64,000 nucleotides of DNA from Plotosus lineatus. Lineage: Eukaryota > Chordata > Actinopteri > Siluriformes > Plotosidae. Within the stretch, counting starts at the first letter, position 1. Every line of letters begins with the position of its first letter. The position numbers and the translations under genes were made by a program. The notes under the pieces were generated by a model that made no database searches, was not told the origin of the DNA, and was given only the letters and a program-made list of their open reading frames with translations. Positions 9,078-20,252 of the stretch are shown piece by piece. The stretch lies in assembly GCA_024760905.1 (NCBI GenBank), contig CM045737.1, positions 12,633,726-12,697,725 on the forward strand, in the 5' to 3' direction.

Positions 9078-9515
9078 ATGGCTCAAGGTACGAGAGAGAA
9101 AAGCGCTCCACCGATCTGTCCGGTATTCGGCGCTCCAGTAAAACTTCCAGCCAATGTTCTTCCTACGTACAGCGATGTTATGAAGTTCTACCTCCTGTCT
9201 GCATATACACTCACAGAGAAACAAAAGCAGTATCGGGCATCATTCACTGATGTTGCTGATATTGTGATCACTGATGTCATCAACATTTGGAGTAAAGCCT
9301 CGATACCAACTGTGTCGTACAGACGAGACGTCCAGTTCTTGAAGGTGTATCATACAAAAGTCACGAATCTTCTCAAGCCGTACAAGAGTAGAAAGAACAG
9401 CAACAGCTACATCAGCCGAACTTACACATTTCGATGTGAGGCAGACCATTTGTTTGACATTTGTAGCTTCAAGTGTCCTGACAAATCTACTTCTGACAAT
9501 TTTTTTTTTTTCTGA
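9078..9515 (+). CDS. Uncharacterised 145-residue reading frame, candidate gene or TE-derived protein
   Basis: The frame opens further upstream (9021), but ATG 9078 is preferred because it lies 3 bp after a textbook acceptor (TTTTGCTTTTGTATCAG, ending at 9075). Residues have a normal mixed composition: a Pro-rich start (APPICPVFGAPVKLP), an ITDVINIWSKASIPTVS block at about 73-89, a basic stretch (KPYKSRKNSNS) at about 109-119, and a Cys/His-containing end (CEADHLFDICSFKC) at about 128-141. I recall similar IW.KA.IP...LFDI..CKC proteins as multicopy uncharacterised families in animal genomes, but cannot verify that here. The frame ends in four Phe codons from a T run at 9500-9512, so the true end may be altered by slippage or an exon boundary. 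No function is assigned. Confidence 0.55.
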   Translation: MAQGTREKSAPPICPVFGAPVKLPANVLPTYSDVMKFYLLSAYTLTEKQKQYRASFTDVADIVITDVINIWSKASIPTVSYRRDVQFLKVYHTKVTNLLKPYKSRKNSNSYISRTYTFRCEADHLFDICSFKCPDKSTSDNFFFF

Positions 9516-9789
9516 GACAATATATGTTAACACTGTGCCAAACTGCCGAACATATATGTTTTTGATAACATCGAAGCAAATTGGATCTCTATATCAGTAT
9601 GAAACATTTTCAGCAAAAATGCTCAAATATGGTCATATTCATCACTCTTGGGGGAGCCTAAGATATCAAATAATCAAGATGAACTTTTAAAATATTTTAG
9701 ATGATACCTCTCCACATCTTTTTATTGCTATTCCAAGTAAAAATAATCAAAAATGTATTTTTTCACAATTTTCACTCCACCCTTCTATA

Positions 9790-9954
9790 TAGGGATCCCT
9801 CGCTATTTCGAGCTTCAATTGCTGCGACTTCAGTGCATCGTTTTTTTGTTTGTTTGTTTTTTTTTAATATTCATTGAATTAAAAAATAAGGAAATTAAGG
9901 AAGAATAGGGGGGAAAAGTTAAGGAAAATGCCACAAAACAAGGTCAATTTTGCG

Positions 9955-9987
<33 letters not shown>

Positions 9988-10300
9988 CAAACAAACATAA
10001 AACAAAAAACAACCCAAAACCTCACATCAAAACTACAGTACTTACATTTTTCTGAGAGGTGCACATCTGAGGACATGCATGCGCATTTGCATGTGTGTGT
10101 ATTTATATTTTATTTACATCTTATTCATTATTTTTGAATGTTTAATTGTTATTATAGGCATCTATAGCATTAAATATGTATTTATTGATATTATACACAT
10201 ATACATGTACCTATTCGTCAGTCGGGGAGGGGGGGGTGATCCTGCTTCGCAGAATTCAGTGGTCGCGGGGGGATCTCGGTTAGTTGGAACACTCAGCTTG
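9790..10300. mobile_element. MITE-A copy
   Basis: Starts AGGGATCCCTCGCTATTTCG and runs in the inverse orientation to the 14561 copy. A long A run is at 9955-9983, the family's GTGTGTATTTATATTTTATT block is at about 10095-10115, and a degenerate right end CTTG|TA lies at 10297-10302. Flanking TA dinucleotides are partly mutated. Confidence 0.75.
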
Positions 10301-10324
10301 TAGTGAAACTGTTAGAATGAACAA

Positions 10325-10662
10325 ACCTCAATCACACACTCATTTGCAGAACTGGAGTCTATCTCAGCCATCAGTGAGCAAAGGCAAGGTACACTCTAAA
10401 CAGCTCACCAAAGCTTTGCAAGGCCAACACACAAGCATTCGTGTACACACACTCCCACCTAGGAGCAATTTTGAGCAGACAATTAGCCTAATGTGCATGA
10501 CCTTGGACTGTGGGAGGAAAGCAGAGTACCTGGAGGTACGGTAAGCAATCACTGGGAGACCATTCAAACTACACACATACAGTATACATCCATCCCCGGG
10601 ATTCGATCTAAAGACCTTCCTGTTGTGAGGCGGATGTGCTCACCAGTACCCCGCCATCAAAA
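10325..10662 (-). mobile_element. SINE-2, old copy
   Basis: Reverse orientation: CAGAACTGGAGTCTATCTCA, GGACTGTGGGAGGAAAGCAG, a GGGATTCGATCTAAAGACC B-box region and CGGATGTGCTCACCAGTACC. Divergent but with all blocks in order. Confidence 0.75.
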
Positions 10663-11003
10663 AGCACTAAAGGTGATGTCCCGGTGCAACTGCTCATCAA
10701 GCTGTGAACTTGTTTTTAATTTTGAGACATAAATAAAACCACGATGTAAATGATGTATACAAAATGATGTAACACACTTTCTAGAGACAGCTTAAAGTCA
10801 TTCTGCGAAGGGCTCCTTTAAGGTCATCAAACATAGCGCAGCTAGCTAACGGCTATGCCGCAGGTCAGATACGTGATTTATGCATTTGTACTGGCGTTGC
10901 TATATAAGAAACATGTTTTTCAGTTACTGTCAGCTCTCTGTTTTCGTGAACAGGCTGGTCCTTTTCCTCTGACCTGGGAAGGGTAGACAGAGTGGATTAT
11001 ATT
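10663..11003. other. No feature seen
   Basis: Single-copy-looking DNA. No splice-flanked open stretch is convincing. Confidence 0.4.
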
Positions 11004-11117
<114 letters not shown>

Positions 11118-11380
11118 CGCGCGTGTGCGTGTGGCTAGCTCATCCCTCTAAGCATGCCATAGATCAATGTGTCCTTTAAGTGCAGGAACAGAATGCACAG
11201 CCAGAACAGTCACTGACAATAACAATCTCTGTTGTACCTCACAGGGATCTTACTTTCAAATTCTAATCAGTGTTATTTTAGACTGGATCTCTGTTCATCC
11301 TGTCAGAGTTGGAGTGGGTTTGTTATGATGGCTGGGGTCATGAGAAAGTGTGCCTGGTATACAGTCTCTGTGTCTGTCTC

Positions 11381-11404
11381 TGTGTGTATGTGTGTGTGTG
11401 TGTA

Positions 11405-11462
<58 letters not shown>
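11381..11462. repeat. (GT)n microsatellite, interrupted
   Basis: GT repeats with GTAT and GGTGGG interruptions. Frames of Cys and Val across it are not proteins. Confidence 0.97.
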
Positions 11463-11464
<2 letters not shown>

Positions 11465-11760
11465 GCCTGGGGTCTTGTGACTCCCTGCTCTTGAGAGGAA
11501 AACGACTATGCTTTTATCTCTTCTTTTGAAGAGCCCAAACTACCTGCATTTGCCAACTTCACAAATACTGCCCATTGTGTGATGTCAGACACTGACACGT
11601 ATTAACGTTTACGTACCTAAAAGAAAAAAAAAAAAAAATAACACTAACATTGATATGAGGCCATGCTGAGGTTTTTTCCTGCAATGTGAAATGTATTAGT
11701 TTATACTTTAGTTGATTGTTTCATCTTTATACTTGCATTTTTGAATAGCAAGCTGAAATT

Positions 11761-11785
11761 ATTTATTATTATTATGATTATTATG

Positions 11786-11822
<37 letters not shown>
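11761..11822. repeat. (ATT)n microsatellite
   Basis: About 62 bp of ATT/TTA triplets with two ATG interruptions. A CCCCACCCCACCCCAC stretch follows at about 11840-11870. Confidence 0.95.
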
Positions 11823-11823
<1 letters not shown>

Positions 11824-13232
11824 GTAGGAAAGCATGACCCCACCACACCCTACCCCACCCCACCCCACATCACTCCTCCACCCATCATTTCAACTGTTGG
11901 GTTTCCTCAAACATAACCAAATAATGAAGATAATGCTTCATAATAAATGTACTGCACATTAAAGCTTACACAGCTGTATAATTAAATTTTACTCAGATAC
12001 ACTGCAGGAGGAAAGAAAAGTGATTACACTGCCTAACAAGCAAGGTTTTGCCAGGAGTTATTTGTGGCTGTTACATTGGATAAAGCCTTTCATTTATAAT
12101 CCAGGGTGGTTTCCACATCCATGCTCCATCCTGGGTGTCTGGCATCACCATGGGTCCTGTGAAGTCTCTCAAGCTAGGGGTTGACAAAGTGCTGAGTGAG
12201 GATTTCAGGATCTCAGGAAACCAAGGATAGAGCGAGCCAGTGCTCTATGAGGTGAGTGAAAATAAAGAAAATGATGAAAAAACATAAAGAGATCAGATAA
12301 AAGAAAAAAAAAACTTTAACCATGAACACACCTTGATATACCGTGGAATTTAAAGTCCTTGAACTCTACTAGGAAAATGTTGAAAGGGTGCTCCCACCTC
12401 ATCTCTTTTATGTTGTGTGTAAAAAGAGATAGAAATTGAAAATGACCATCATTTCACCCCAGTCTAATGGTAGGACTGCCGCCAAGGCTAACATTATATC
12501 ATATTAATAATGGAGAGAAGTCACACCCATATATTTCACTGTCATGATCGGATCACACCAATGCTGAAAAAACCTGCAGTGCTCTTCTCTCCTTTTTTTT
12601 TATTTCTTTTTTTTTTTGCGGGTTACCATATTTTAGCATGATGCATGTCCAGGCTTGGGGAACGCTGCAGTAAAACAATTTTCGAGACCTGTCGAGTTCT
12701 TGAGTATTTTCATTACCTCCGTTGACAGACTGTGATTTTAAGACTAGGCCGTAAACTTACTTGTTTAGTCAAGCATTTTGCTAATCAACATTTATTAGGT
12801 AAGGGAGCATATCTGGGGGTTCTCTGGCATAAAGAGTTCAAGTAAACTGTGATGTTTTGGATGCTTTCTGTCTGTCACTGTCACATGCTCACCCAGATAG
12901 TGTAGTGGCTGTGTAGTGTGTGTAGTGTAGCAGTGTAATGGCTGATTGCCTCGTGTTACCGGGCGCCCTCATGGTTGTTATCTTTTTGTAGTCATACTAT
13001 CATAAACAGCCATGCTGAAGTCCAGCTTGCACTCAGCACTAATAATCTCGATTTTTAACGAATGGACTGTGATGAGCATACTGAACAACACCCACCCCCC
13101 CTTTTTTTTTTTTGTTGAGGTACACAAGCTACTTCTAAGATACTAAGCTGTCCGGATGTGTAATTGCTGGTTGGATTTCTGATTATTAAAGCTTCTTGTC
13201 CCCGCTGATGATGCTCTATATGGACCTAAATA
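11823..13232. other. 1.4 kb without a supported gene
   Basis: A/T-rich DNA with several homopolymer runs (A at 12304, T at 12590 and 13105). The stretch 12110-12250 is less A/T-rich and contains GAGGTGAGTG at its end, a possible splice donor, but no clear acceptor and open frame pair was found. No transposon ends are recognised. Confidence 0.4.
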
Positions 13233-14068
13233 CAGTGGTACCGCACCTTACAAAATTAATCCGTTCCAGAGCTTTTTTCGTAACCTGCATTTTTCGTAAG
13301 TTGAATCGCATTTTACATGTAAAACGCGTGATTCGTTCTAAGGCTCCCAATACTACCCCATAAACCCTTTAAAATTATAAAAGCATACCTTTAAGATCTC
13401 CTTCTGCTTCAATATAGTATCGATGGTAGACGGGATTGGCCATATTCCTTTGTGATATCACTCGAGCCCATTTCTTCTTCTCTCTCTCTCTCTCTCTCTC
13501 TCTCGCTCTCTCTCTCTGTGTGTGTGTGTGTGTGTGTGTGTGAGTGCACGTGTTCACCATGTCTTCTTAGCAGAGTTATAATCTTACAAATGTTTATGGA
13601 AGGTTAAAATCCTGAGTCAAGAAATAAAGCATAAAACAACCGTAACTCTATCCTTTACACGAAGAGCATCATGGTGGATTCAGCTCTATAATAGGCAATG
13701 GGAGGTAGATGTGTCATTCCTCCTAGGCAATGATGTCCAAGATGGCGTCAGGTCAAGATGGCCTCCCTGTCCAAGATGGCGTCAGGTGAACCTGTCCAAG
13801 ATGGCGCTTGAGTGAAGGCGACATGAATGAGAGCTCAGTTGTTAGCCAATGGGAGGCCAGCGGGGTGGGATGCTTGAACGCCATTGATGGGAGAGCAGCT
13901 CATGCATTGTTTGAATGGCGCATTTTAATGTTTGAATGGTGCGTTTGAATTTATGGTGCTTTTGTAACGTGAACTTGTTTTGTATCCTGAGACAAAAATT
14001 TTAGTAAAATGCTTTTCGTAACCTGAATTTTTCGTTTGGTGAGACTTTTGTAAGGTGAGGTAACACTG
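13233..14068. mobile_element. MITE-B copy, complete
   Basis: Tigger/pogo-like non-autonomous element. The left end CAGTGGTACCGCACCTTACA follows TA at 13231-13232. The right end TTGTAAGGTGAGGTAACACTG is followed by TA at 14069-14070. Both ends carry TTTTCGTAACCTG and ATTTTTCGT subterminal repeats. The interior holds CCATATTCCTTTGTGATAT, a (TC)n(TG)n tract at about 13478-13543, AGCAGAGTTATAATCTTACA and CCAATGGGAGG repeats. No transposase frame is present. Confidence 0.88.
13727..13815 (+). repeat. Tandem CCAAGATGGCG array inside MITE-B
   Basis: Four closely spaced copies of a CCAAGATGGCGTCAGGT-like unit (about 13737, 13756 variant, 13771 and 13796). AAGATGGCG matches the YY1 consensus known from the literature. 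The array sits between the microsatellite and the CCAATGGGAGG repeat of the same MITE and is not seen in the 54354 or 63051 copies. Confidence 0.8.
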
Positions 14069-14560
14069 TATACATGTAGAAATTGTGATGATCCTTTTTT
14101 TTTCTGAAATGATTTAATACACCTCATATAAACTATAGTGAAGTTACTGCCACATGGAAGGGAGTTTTTCCTTGCCACCATCACCTTGCTTGCTTATTTG
14201 ATGATGTGTCGGTTTTACAATGAAACGTTTAAATTCTTTATCGAATTAGCACTATACAAAACAAAAGACTGGATTTAATCGAATTGAACTATGTTTCACT
14301 AAAAATTAATCAAAATAAAAATCCTTTAATAACCATGCCTATGCATGACAATAACCAATGCTGCACATCACAAGGTTGCCATTCATAATTAAAATATTGA
14401 AACCCGACATGAATACCCTTCCTTTGAATATGCCAAAGGAATCTTAAATGGCAACGTGACCAATCCAAGGTAATTCCTTCAGAGCCCGATACTCCCTTCC
14501 TCCACAGAAAAAATTTAATTAAAAAGTAGACATTTGTACACTTTAATATTCTTATTAACA

Positions 14561-15072
14561 CAGGGATCCCTCACTTTCCGCAGTCAATTGGGATGGAGAT
14601 CCCCACGTGACCACCGAATTCTGCAAAGTGGGATCATCCCTCAAACCCTGATGACTGATGTATACACTATGTGTATATAATATCAATAAATACATATTCA
14701 ATGCTATAAATGCTTATAATAACCATAAAACATTAAAAAATAATGCACAAGAAGTAAATAAAATATAAATACACACACACACACACACACAGACGCGCGT
14801 GCACGCACGCAGATGCGCACCTCACAAAAATGTAAATAGTTTTGATTGGAGGTTTTGGGTTGTTTTTTTGTCGGGTTTGTTTCGGAGGGTTTTTTTTGTT
14901 GTTGTTGTTGTTTTTTTTTTGCATAATTGGCCTTGTTTTTGTGACATTTTCCTTAACTTTTCCTCTATTCTTCCTTAATGTCCTTATTTTTTAATTCGAT
15001 TAAAATTCTTAGAAAAAAACGCGATGCATTGAAGCTGCATGAATTGAAGAGCGAAGTAGCGAGGGATCCCTG
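14561..15072. mobile_element. MITE-A copy, complete
   Basis: Best copy of the family, 512 bp: CAGGGATCCCTCACTTTCCG at the left and GCGAGGGATCCCTG at the right, followed by TA at 15073-15074. The interior carries (CA)n at 14771-14790, GCGCGCGTGCACGCACGCAG, a T/G-rich stretch and GAAGCTGCATGAATTGAAG. It is non-coding. Confidence 0.88.
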
Positions 15073-15074
15073 TA

Positions 15075-16236
15075 CTACTGTGACAGCTCCAGCAGTCTAG
15101 CTCAAGTTGGTTTTCATAAGTGATCCTATTAGTTAGTGAACCTGTGCTTTTGTTTATATGAGTTACAGAGGTTATGAGTTCCAGGTCACCAAATCCAAGG
15201 ATGGAGGATTGAGAGGGTGAATGAAAAGGTGGGTTATTAAATCATGACATATAGTATTTCATTCAGTAAACTGTTACGCAGCCTTGCTTCTGATAGTAAA
15301 ACATGCAGTCTTGATTTCTTATAGTGGTGCAGGCCCTATAAACATGAAGACATAGAGACATATGTATATGCATGTGGCCTGAGATTTAACAAGTGGCCAA
15401 AAGAAAATGGAAGCAGAGCATTTGAGGGGATGCAGGATACAGGAAAACAAATGTGTCACGCCAGATGATTAGATAATTCTGCTTGGTGTAACCATGTTTG
15501 TCCATCCATATGCTTCTAAGTGTTATTGTGGATGTACTGTATAATACTATGTAATGGAGGGAGTACACAGGGGGAAGGGGTGAATGATGAAAGTGGGGGC
15601 AGATAGAAAGGGAGAAATAGAGTTGTTTTAATGCAAACCATGTGTGCTCTAAATCTTCAGTATTGTTCACAACTCAAACCAGCTGGCCAGCTCTTGGCTC
15701 ATCCATCTAAATAAACATTCTTTGCTTGGCCTGGAGCACTGAGGACCTGTTGTTCATTAAGAGCCCCTTTCTCCATTGCACCTCTTTCAAGTGTTCCTGA
15801 AATGTCTCAAATGTGACATGAAGAGAAAATGAAAAAGCTTATTTCCCACAGCGGTCAAGAGGTTTATCCCACTTCCATGCCATGTGCCTTTGTTTTGGTG
15901 GCTCTCTGCTGTCAATACTGAGACATCAGGGCCATTCTGAGTGGGTGGCATCCAGATGGTTGGACTAAGCAATTTTAGAGTGAGCAATAACAAATCTGTT
16001 TGTATAAACTGGCTCATGTTCAAGAGCACCAGCGATATGTAAATGCAAAAACAGCCAGCTGCAAACAGAGTTTGTCCTTCAGATCCTTCAGATCGAACTT
16101 TTTCGATCCAAATGTCACTTTGACCTGAAGGAAGGCATAGATTTCTTCCAGACCTTGCAACAGATAATCTCAGGAACAGCAGGGGGGACGTATACAAGCC
16201 AGGAAATCACACGAATAATGTAAGTTCAAGCAAGTA
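15075..16236. other. 1.16 kb without a supported gene
   Basis: Single-copy-looking sequence. Minus-strand open frames at 15386-15670 and 15787-16197 (94 and 136 codons) have no recognisable domain or splice context and are left as unsupported. Confidence 0.4.
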
Positions 16237-16238
16237 TA

Positions 16239-16984
16239 CTCAGTCAAAAAAGAAACTTCTTTTGGTGGTCGATAAATTGAACAGAGGAAAAGCAGGGTCG
16301 GAAATCATGATTTTATTTAATTCTGTAACAATAAATGATGGCGCACCATGAAAATCAAGTTCATTGTTTCATCGGTCCCACCGTAAATGCCACGGAAACT
16401 TGACGAAGTATTCTGCCCAACACATCCCATACATGTTCGATGGGGTTAACATCGGGAGACATTGAGGGCCACTGCATGACTCTAAACAATTAATTCCGAG
16501 TGGATGTTGCAGAGACGAATCGAATGACTTAAGACGATTTGACGGTCCTCTGCTCGTAACGTCATGCGAGGTCTTCCTGTACAATGTAGGTCTGCTGGGG
16601 TGCCTGTATGTTGGAGACGTGTCCGTAGATCACGGATAGTCCGTTGACTGCATCCCATAGCCTGGGCAACGTCAATGCTGGATGTTCCTGTATTCAGCAT
16701 GCCAATGGCACGTTAACGTTGAATGTTCGAGAGTCGTGGCATTGAAAATCACCGCGTAATTGTCGGTAAAGACTTGTTTTTACAATAAGTCACACTGTCG
16801 TGCTAACTTGAGCAAAAATGCACATGTCTCGCAAGGTCACATGTGCTTCGTGCATGTGCACGTGGAAGTTGTTGTGTGACATGGTGTCTTTGTCAACGTA
16901 CTAATAATAACGATAATAATTTTGTACTAAATTTCAAGAAGATATTTAGCAATTTATTAGTGTGAAGTTTCTTTTTTGACTGAG
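16239..16984 (-). mobile_element. Tc1-like transposon, internally deleted
   Basis: 746-bp element with perfect terminal inverted repeats CTCAGTCAAAAAAGAAACTT (left 16239-16258, right 16965-16984) and TA duplications at 16237-16238 and 16985-16986. On the minus strand it encodes the transposase N-terminal DNA-binding region (16482-16700: IDVAQAMGCSQRTIRDL, a helix-turn-helix typical of Tc1). It then jumps, in another frame, to the C-terminal SPDVNPIEHVWDVLG block (about 16410-16465), which carries the last catalytic acidic residue. The central part with the two catalytic aspartates is missing, so it is non-autonomous. The ends are intact and could be mobilised by a related enzyme. Confidence 0.92.
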
Positions 16985-16986
16985 TA

Positions 16987-17524
16987 TATAATCCTTCAGA
17001 CATGATCCATTCTTACGAGATGATCGGTATATTGAGGGGAAATCTGTGATGCTAACAGGATTGGATAAAAACGTTCGGGGTAATATTTATTGCAGTTCTA
17101 ATTTAGAGTGATAGTTTGATACCATTTTTTAAAAAGGCTCAAGAAAAGCCTCAATGTGATTTTATGGTGTTGTATAGTTCATGAGGTCATGCAGTCAAAA
17201 TAATCGACCTCTCAACAGATAGATGGTACTTCAACTGAGGTTTGGTCATGCTTACAATAACCTGTCATCATATTATTTAAAGTGTTTAAAGTTCCCATAT
17301 GGTTTATCCGAGAATAAAGGAGAAGTATATGTATGCTAAAGTTGTGTTTAGAGGTTTTTGCAGGTTAGTGGTCAAGTTGGGCCTGTAATTTGCACCTTTT
17401 GTTCCAGATCCACAAGAGTGACAGAAGCCTTTCATTCATTCCTTGGTCTCTGGTAACTGCTTTATCCTGGTGATGTGGTGGATCCAGAGTAATGTGGGAG
17501 TTCTATGCATGTGGTAGGTGTACA
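16987..17524. other. No feature seen
   Basis: A/T-rich single-copy-looking DNA with a faint TTCATTCATTCC stretch at about 17430. Nothing is supported. Confidence 0.4.
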
Positions 17525-17791
17525 TAGGGGTGTCAAACTCGTGCCACAAAGGGCAATGTGGTTGCAGGTTTTTGTTTCAACCAAGCAGCAGCACACCTGA
17601 CTCATTCATATAATCAACTGATTTCAGTCTTCAGGCAGTTGATTGGTCAGTCTCTGTACATAACACACAGAATAACCAACTGCCTGAAGACTCAAATGAA
17701 TTGATTAAATGAGCCAAGTAAGGTGTGCTGCTGTTTGGTTGAAACAAAAACCTGTAGCCACATGGCCCTTTGTGGCATGAGTTTTACCCTC
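17525..17791. mobile_element. hAT-like MITE, old
   Basis: Palindromic element with arms AGGGGTGTCAAACTCGTGCC and GGCATGAGTTTTACCCT and internal matching blocks (CAAGCAGCAGCACACCTGAC and GTGTGCTGCTGTTTGGTTG, AGTCTTCAGGCAGTTG and CAACTGCCTGAAGACT). It is the same family as the copy at 35463-35687, but its 8-bp target duplication is no longer visible. Confidence 0.8.
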
Positions 17792-17880
17792 ACTGTGGAA
17801 GATTTAGGATCCATATGCAGGGTTCATTAAAAATCCTATGTGATCAAAAGGTAGCAAAATGGCCAAAGTACTAGATCACT

Positions 17881-17883
<3 letters not shown>

Positions 17884-17938
<55 letters not shown>
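17884..17938. repeat. (CA)n microsatellite
   Basis: About 55 bp of CA repeats followed by AATAAATAAATAAAAA. Confidence 0.98.
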
Positions 17939-17939
<1 letters not shown>

Positions 17940-17940
<1 letters not shown>

Positions 17941-18683
17941 AAATAAATAAAAATTACCGCATCGAAACTACACAGCACATTGAATTGGCATGACTTCAGA
18001 AAAAAATAGAAAGCATGTTCTTGTGGACACGGCTGTGCCAAAAAAAAGTCATGCCTTGAATTCCATAAGAATTGATTTCATTTTCACTCTTCATGAAAGG
18101 TACATTATTACACGTGCTTCCATTCTTGCCGTGACACACTCATCACTCTGCTATAGTGTAAATCTGAACTTCTCAGGTCACATGACCCTGTTCCATCAAT
18201 CCAGAGCCAATCAATGCTCCCTACCAAACATTAAGTCTTTTATTCTAATTATTCTCACTGACAAATGGCTTTCTTATGGTTGTACAGCTGTTTACGCCCA
18301 AACCCAATTCCTCTTTTGTCACCTTATGTCTGTTAAAACATTCTTACTTTCAATGTTAAACATAACCATGTGTTTGACTCTTAATTTTTTCTTATTGTTA
18401 TACACCGCCATGCTTTTATGTTATCACATTCAATCAAGCACACACTACCCCGCCAGCCAAATTTCTAAATGGCAGCTTACCTCTGTCCTTCCAGGTTTTA
18501 ATCATGAACAGAACATTTCTTAACCCAATATTAATAATTTTAGTTGTTTTATTTGGTTGATGCAGCCTAATAATTCAACTGTTCTGAAATGCAGTGGCAT
18601 CTTTTCCACTACCATAGGATTCCAACATAGTTGTTGCATCAGTTAAGATTAAATAGCCTGCTGCCAATTTAAATATTTTAATT
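17940..18683. other. No supported gene
   Basis: A 177-codon open frame at 17990-18523 (+) has compositional bias to Leu, Ile, Ser and Thr and no recognised domain. I do not call it a gene. Confidence 0.4.
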
Positions 18684-20218
18684 GCTTCATCTTCAGCTTC
18701 CTCCACTTAATCTGGGGTCAGGTCGCAGGGGTAGCAGCCTAAGCAATGAGATCCAGACATCCCTCTCCCCAGCCACTCCGGGGGAAACACCAAGGCATTC
18801 CCAGACCAGCCAAGAGATATAATCCCTTCAGCATGTTCTAGGACGACCCCGGAGTCTCTTACCGGTTGGACATGCTCGAAACACAACACCAGTGAGGAGT
18901 TTGGGAGGCATTCTAACCAGATGCCCGAACAATGTCAATTGTATTCTCTCAATGCGGAAGAGTAGCAGTTCTACTCTGAGTTCTCCTTGCATGGCTGAGC
19001 TTCTCACAGTATCAATAAGGGAGAGCCCTGCCACCTGGCGAAAGAAGCTCATTTCAGCCTCTTGTATCCGTGATCTTGTTCTTTCGGTCACTACCCAAAG
19101 CTCGTGACCATAGGTGAGGGTTGGATCATAGCTCGACTGGTAAATTGAGAGCTTTGCCTTGCGGTTCAGCTCCCTCTTTACCAGGACGGACCAATATAGA
19201 CTCTGCTTTACAGCAGTGGATGCAGTGATTCTCCTGTTGATCTCCTCCTCCATCTTTCCCTCACTCCAGAACAAGACCGTGAGATATTTGAACTCCACTA
19301 CTTGGGGAAGGACCTCATTCCAGACCCGAAGGGTGCATTCCACCCTTTGCCAAATGAGAACCATGACCTCGGACTTGGAGATGCTGATTCTCATCTCAGT
19401 TGCTTCGCACTTGGCTGCAAATTGCTCCAATGAGAGCTGGAAATCCAGGATTGAAGAAGCCAAAAGGACAAAATCATCTGCAAAAAGGAGAGATGAGATC
19501 TGATGGCCACCAAATCAGAACACCTTGGCTGCACCTAGAAATCCTGTTCATAAAATAATTAACAGAAACAGTGACAAAGAACAGCCTTGGTGGACTCCAG
19601 CTCTCACTGGAAATGAATTCAACTTGTTGTTACCAATGCAGACCAAACTCTGGCTCCAGTGATGCAGCGACCGAATGACCCATAGCAACAGATTTGGAAC
19701 GCCGTACTCCCGGAGCATCCCCCACAAGATAACCCGAGGGATACGATCGAAAGCCTTCTCTAAGTCCACAAAACACATGTGGACAGATTGGGCAAATTCC
19801 CATCGCCCCTGCATGATCCTGTAAAGTGTATAGAGTTGGTCGACAGTGCCGCAGCCAGAACAACAGCCACATTGTTCTTCCTAAATCCGAGGTTCAACTA
19901 TTGGTCAGATTCTTTTCTCCAGTACCCCTGCATAGACTTTTCCGAATAGGCTGAGGAGTGTAGTTCCACAATAATTGGAACACACCCTCTGGTCCCCTTT
20001 TTAAAAAGGAGGACAACCACCACGATTTGCCCATCCAGAGGTATGGCCCCCGATGACTATGTGACGTTGCAGTGACATGTCAACCAAGAGAGTCCTACAA
20101 CATCCAGAGCCCTGAGATATTCAGAGCAGATTACATCCACCCCTGGAGCCCAACCACCGAGGAACTTTTTGACTGCCTCAGCAACATCAGCTCCAATGAT
20201 GGGTGGACCCCCCCCCCC

Positions 20219-20252
<34 letters not shown>

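Noticed and set aside
9497..9517. Possible second splice acceptor (T run, CTGAG) closing a short intron in the 9078 frame
   Set aside because: The only upstream donor candidate would leave an intron of about 50 bp, too short for typical vertebrate splicing.
15787..16197. 136-codon open frame, minus strand
   Set aside because: No domain, no splice context and no similarity to transposon proteins in the window.
17525..17791. hAT insertion with preserved 8-bp duplication
   Set aside because: The ends are mutated and the flanks (GGTGTACA and ACTGTGGA) do not match, so only the element itself is claimed.
17990..18523. 177-codon open frame, plus strand
   Set aside because: No recognised domain, biased composition and no splice or promoter context. 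Probably chance in A/T-rich DNA.
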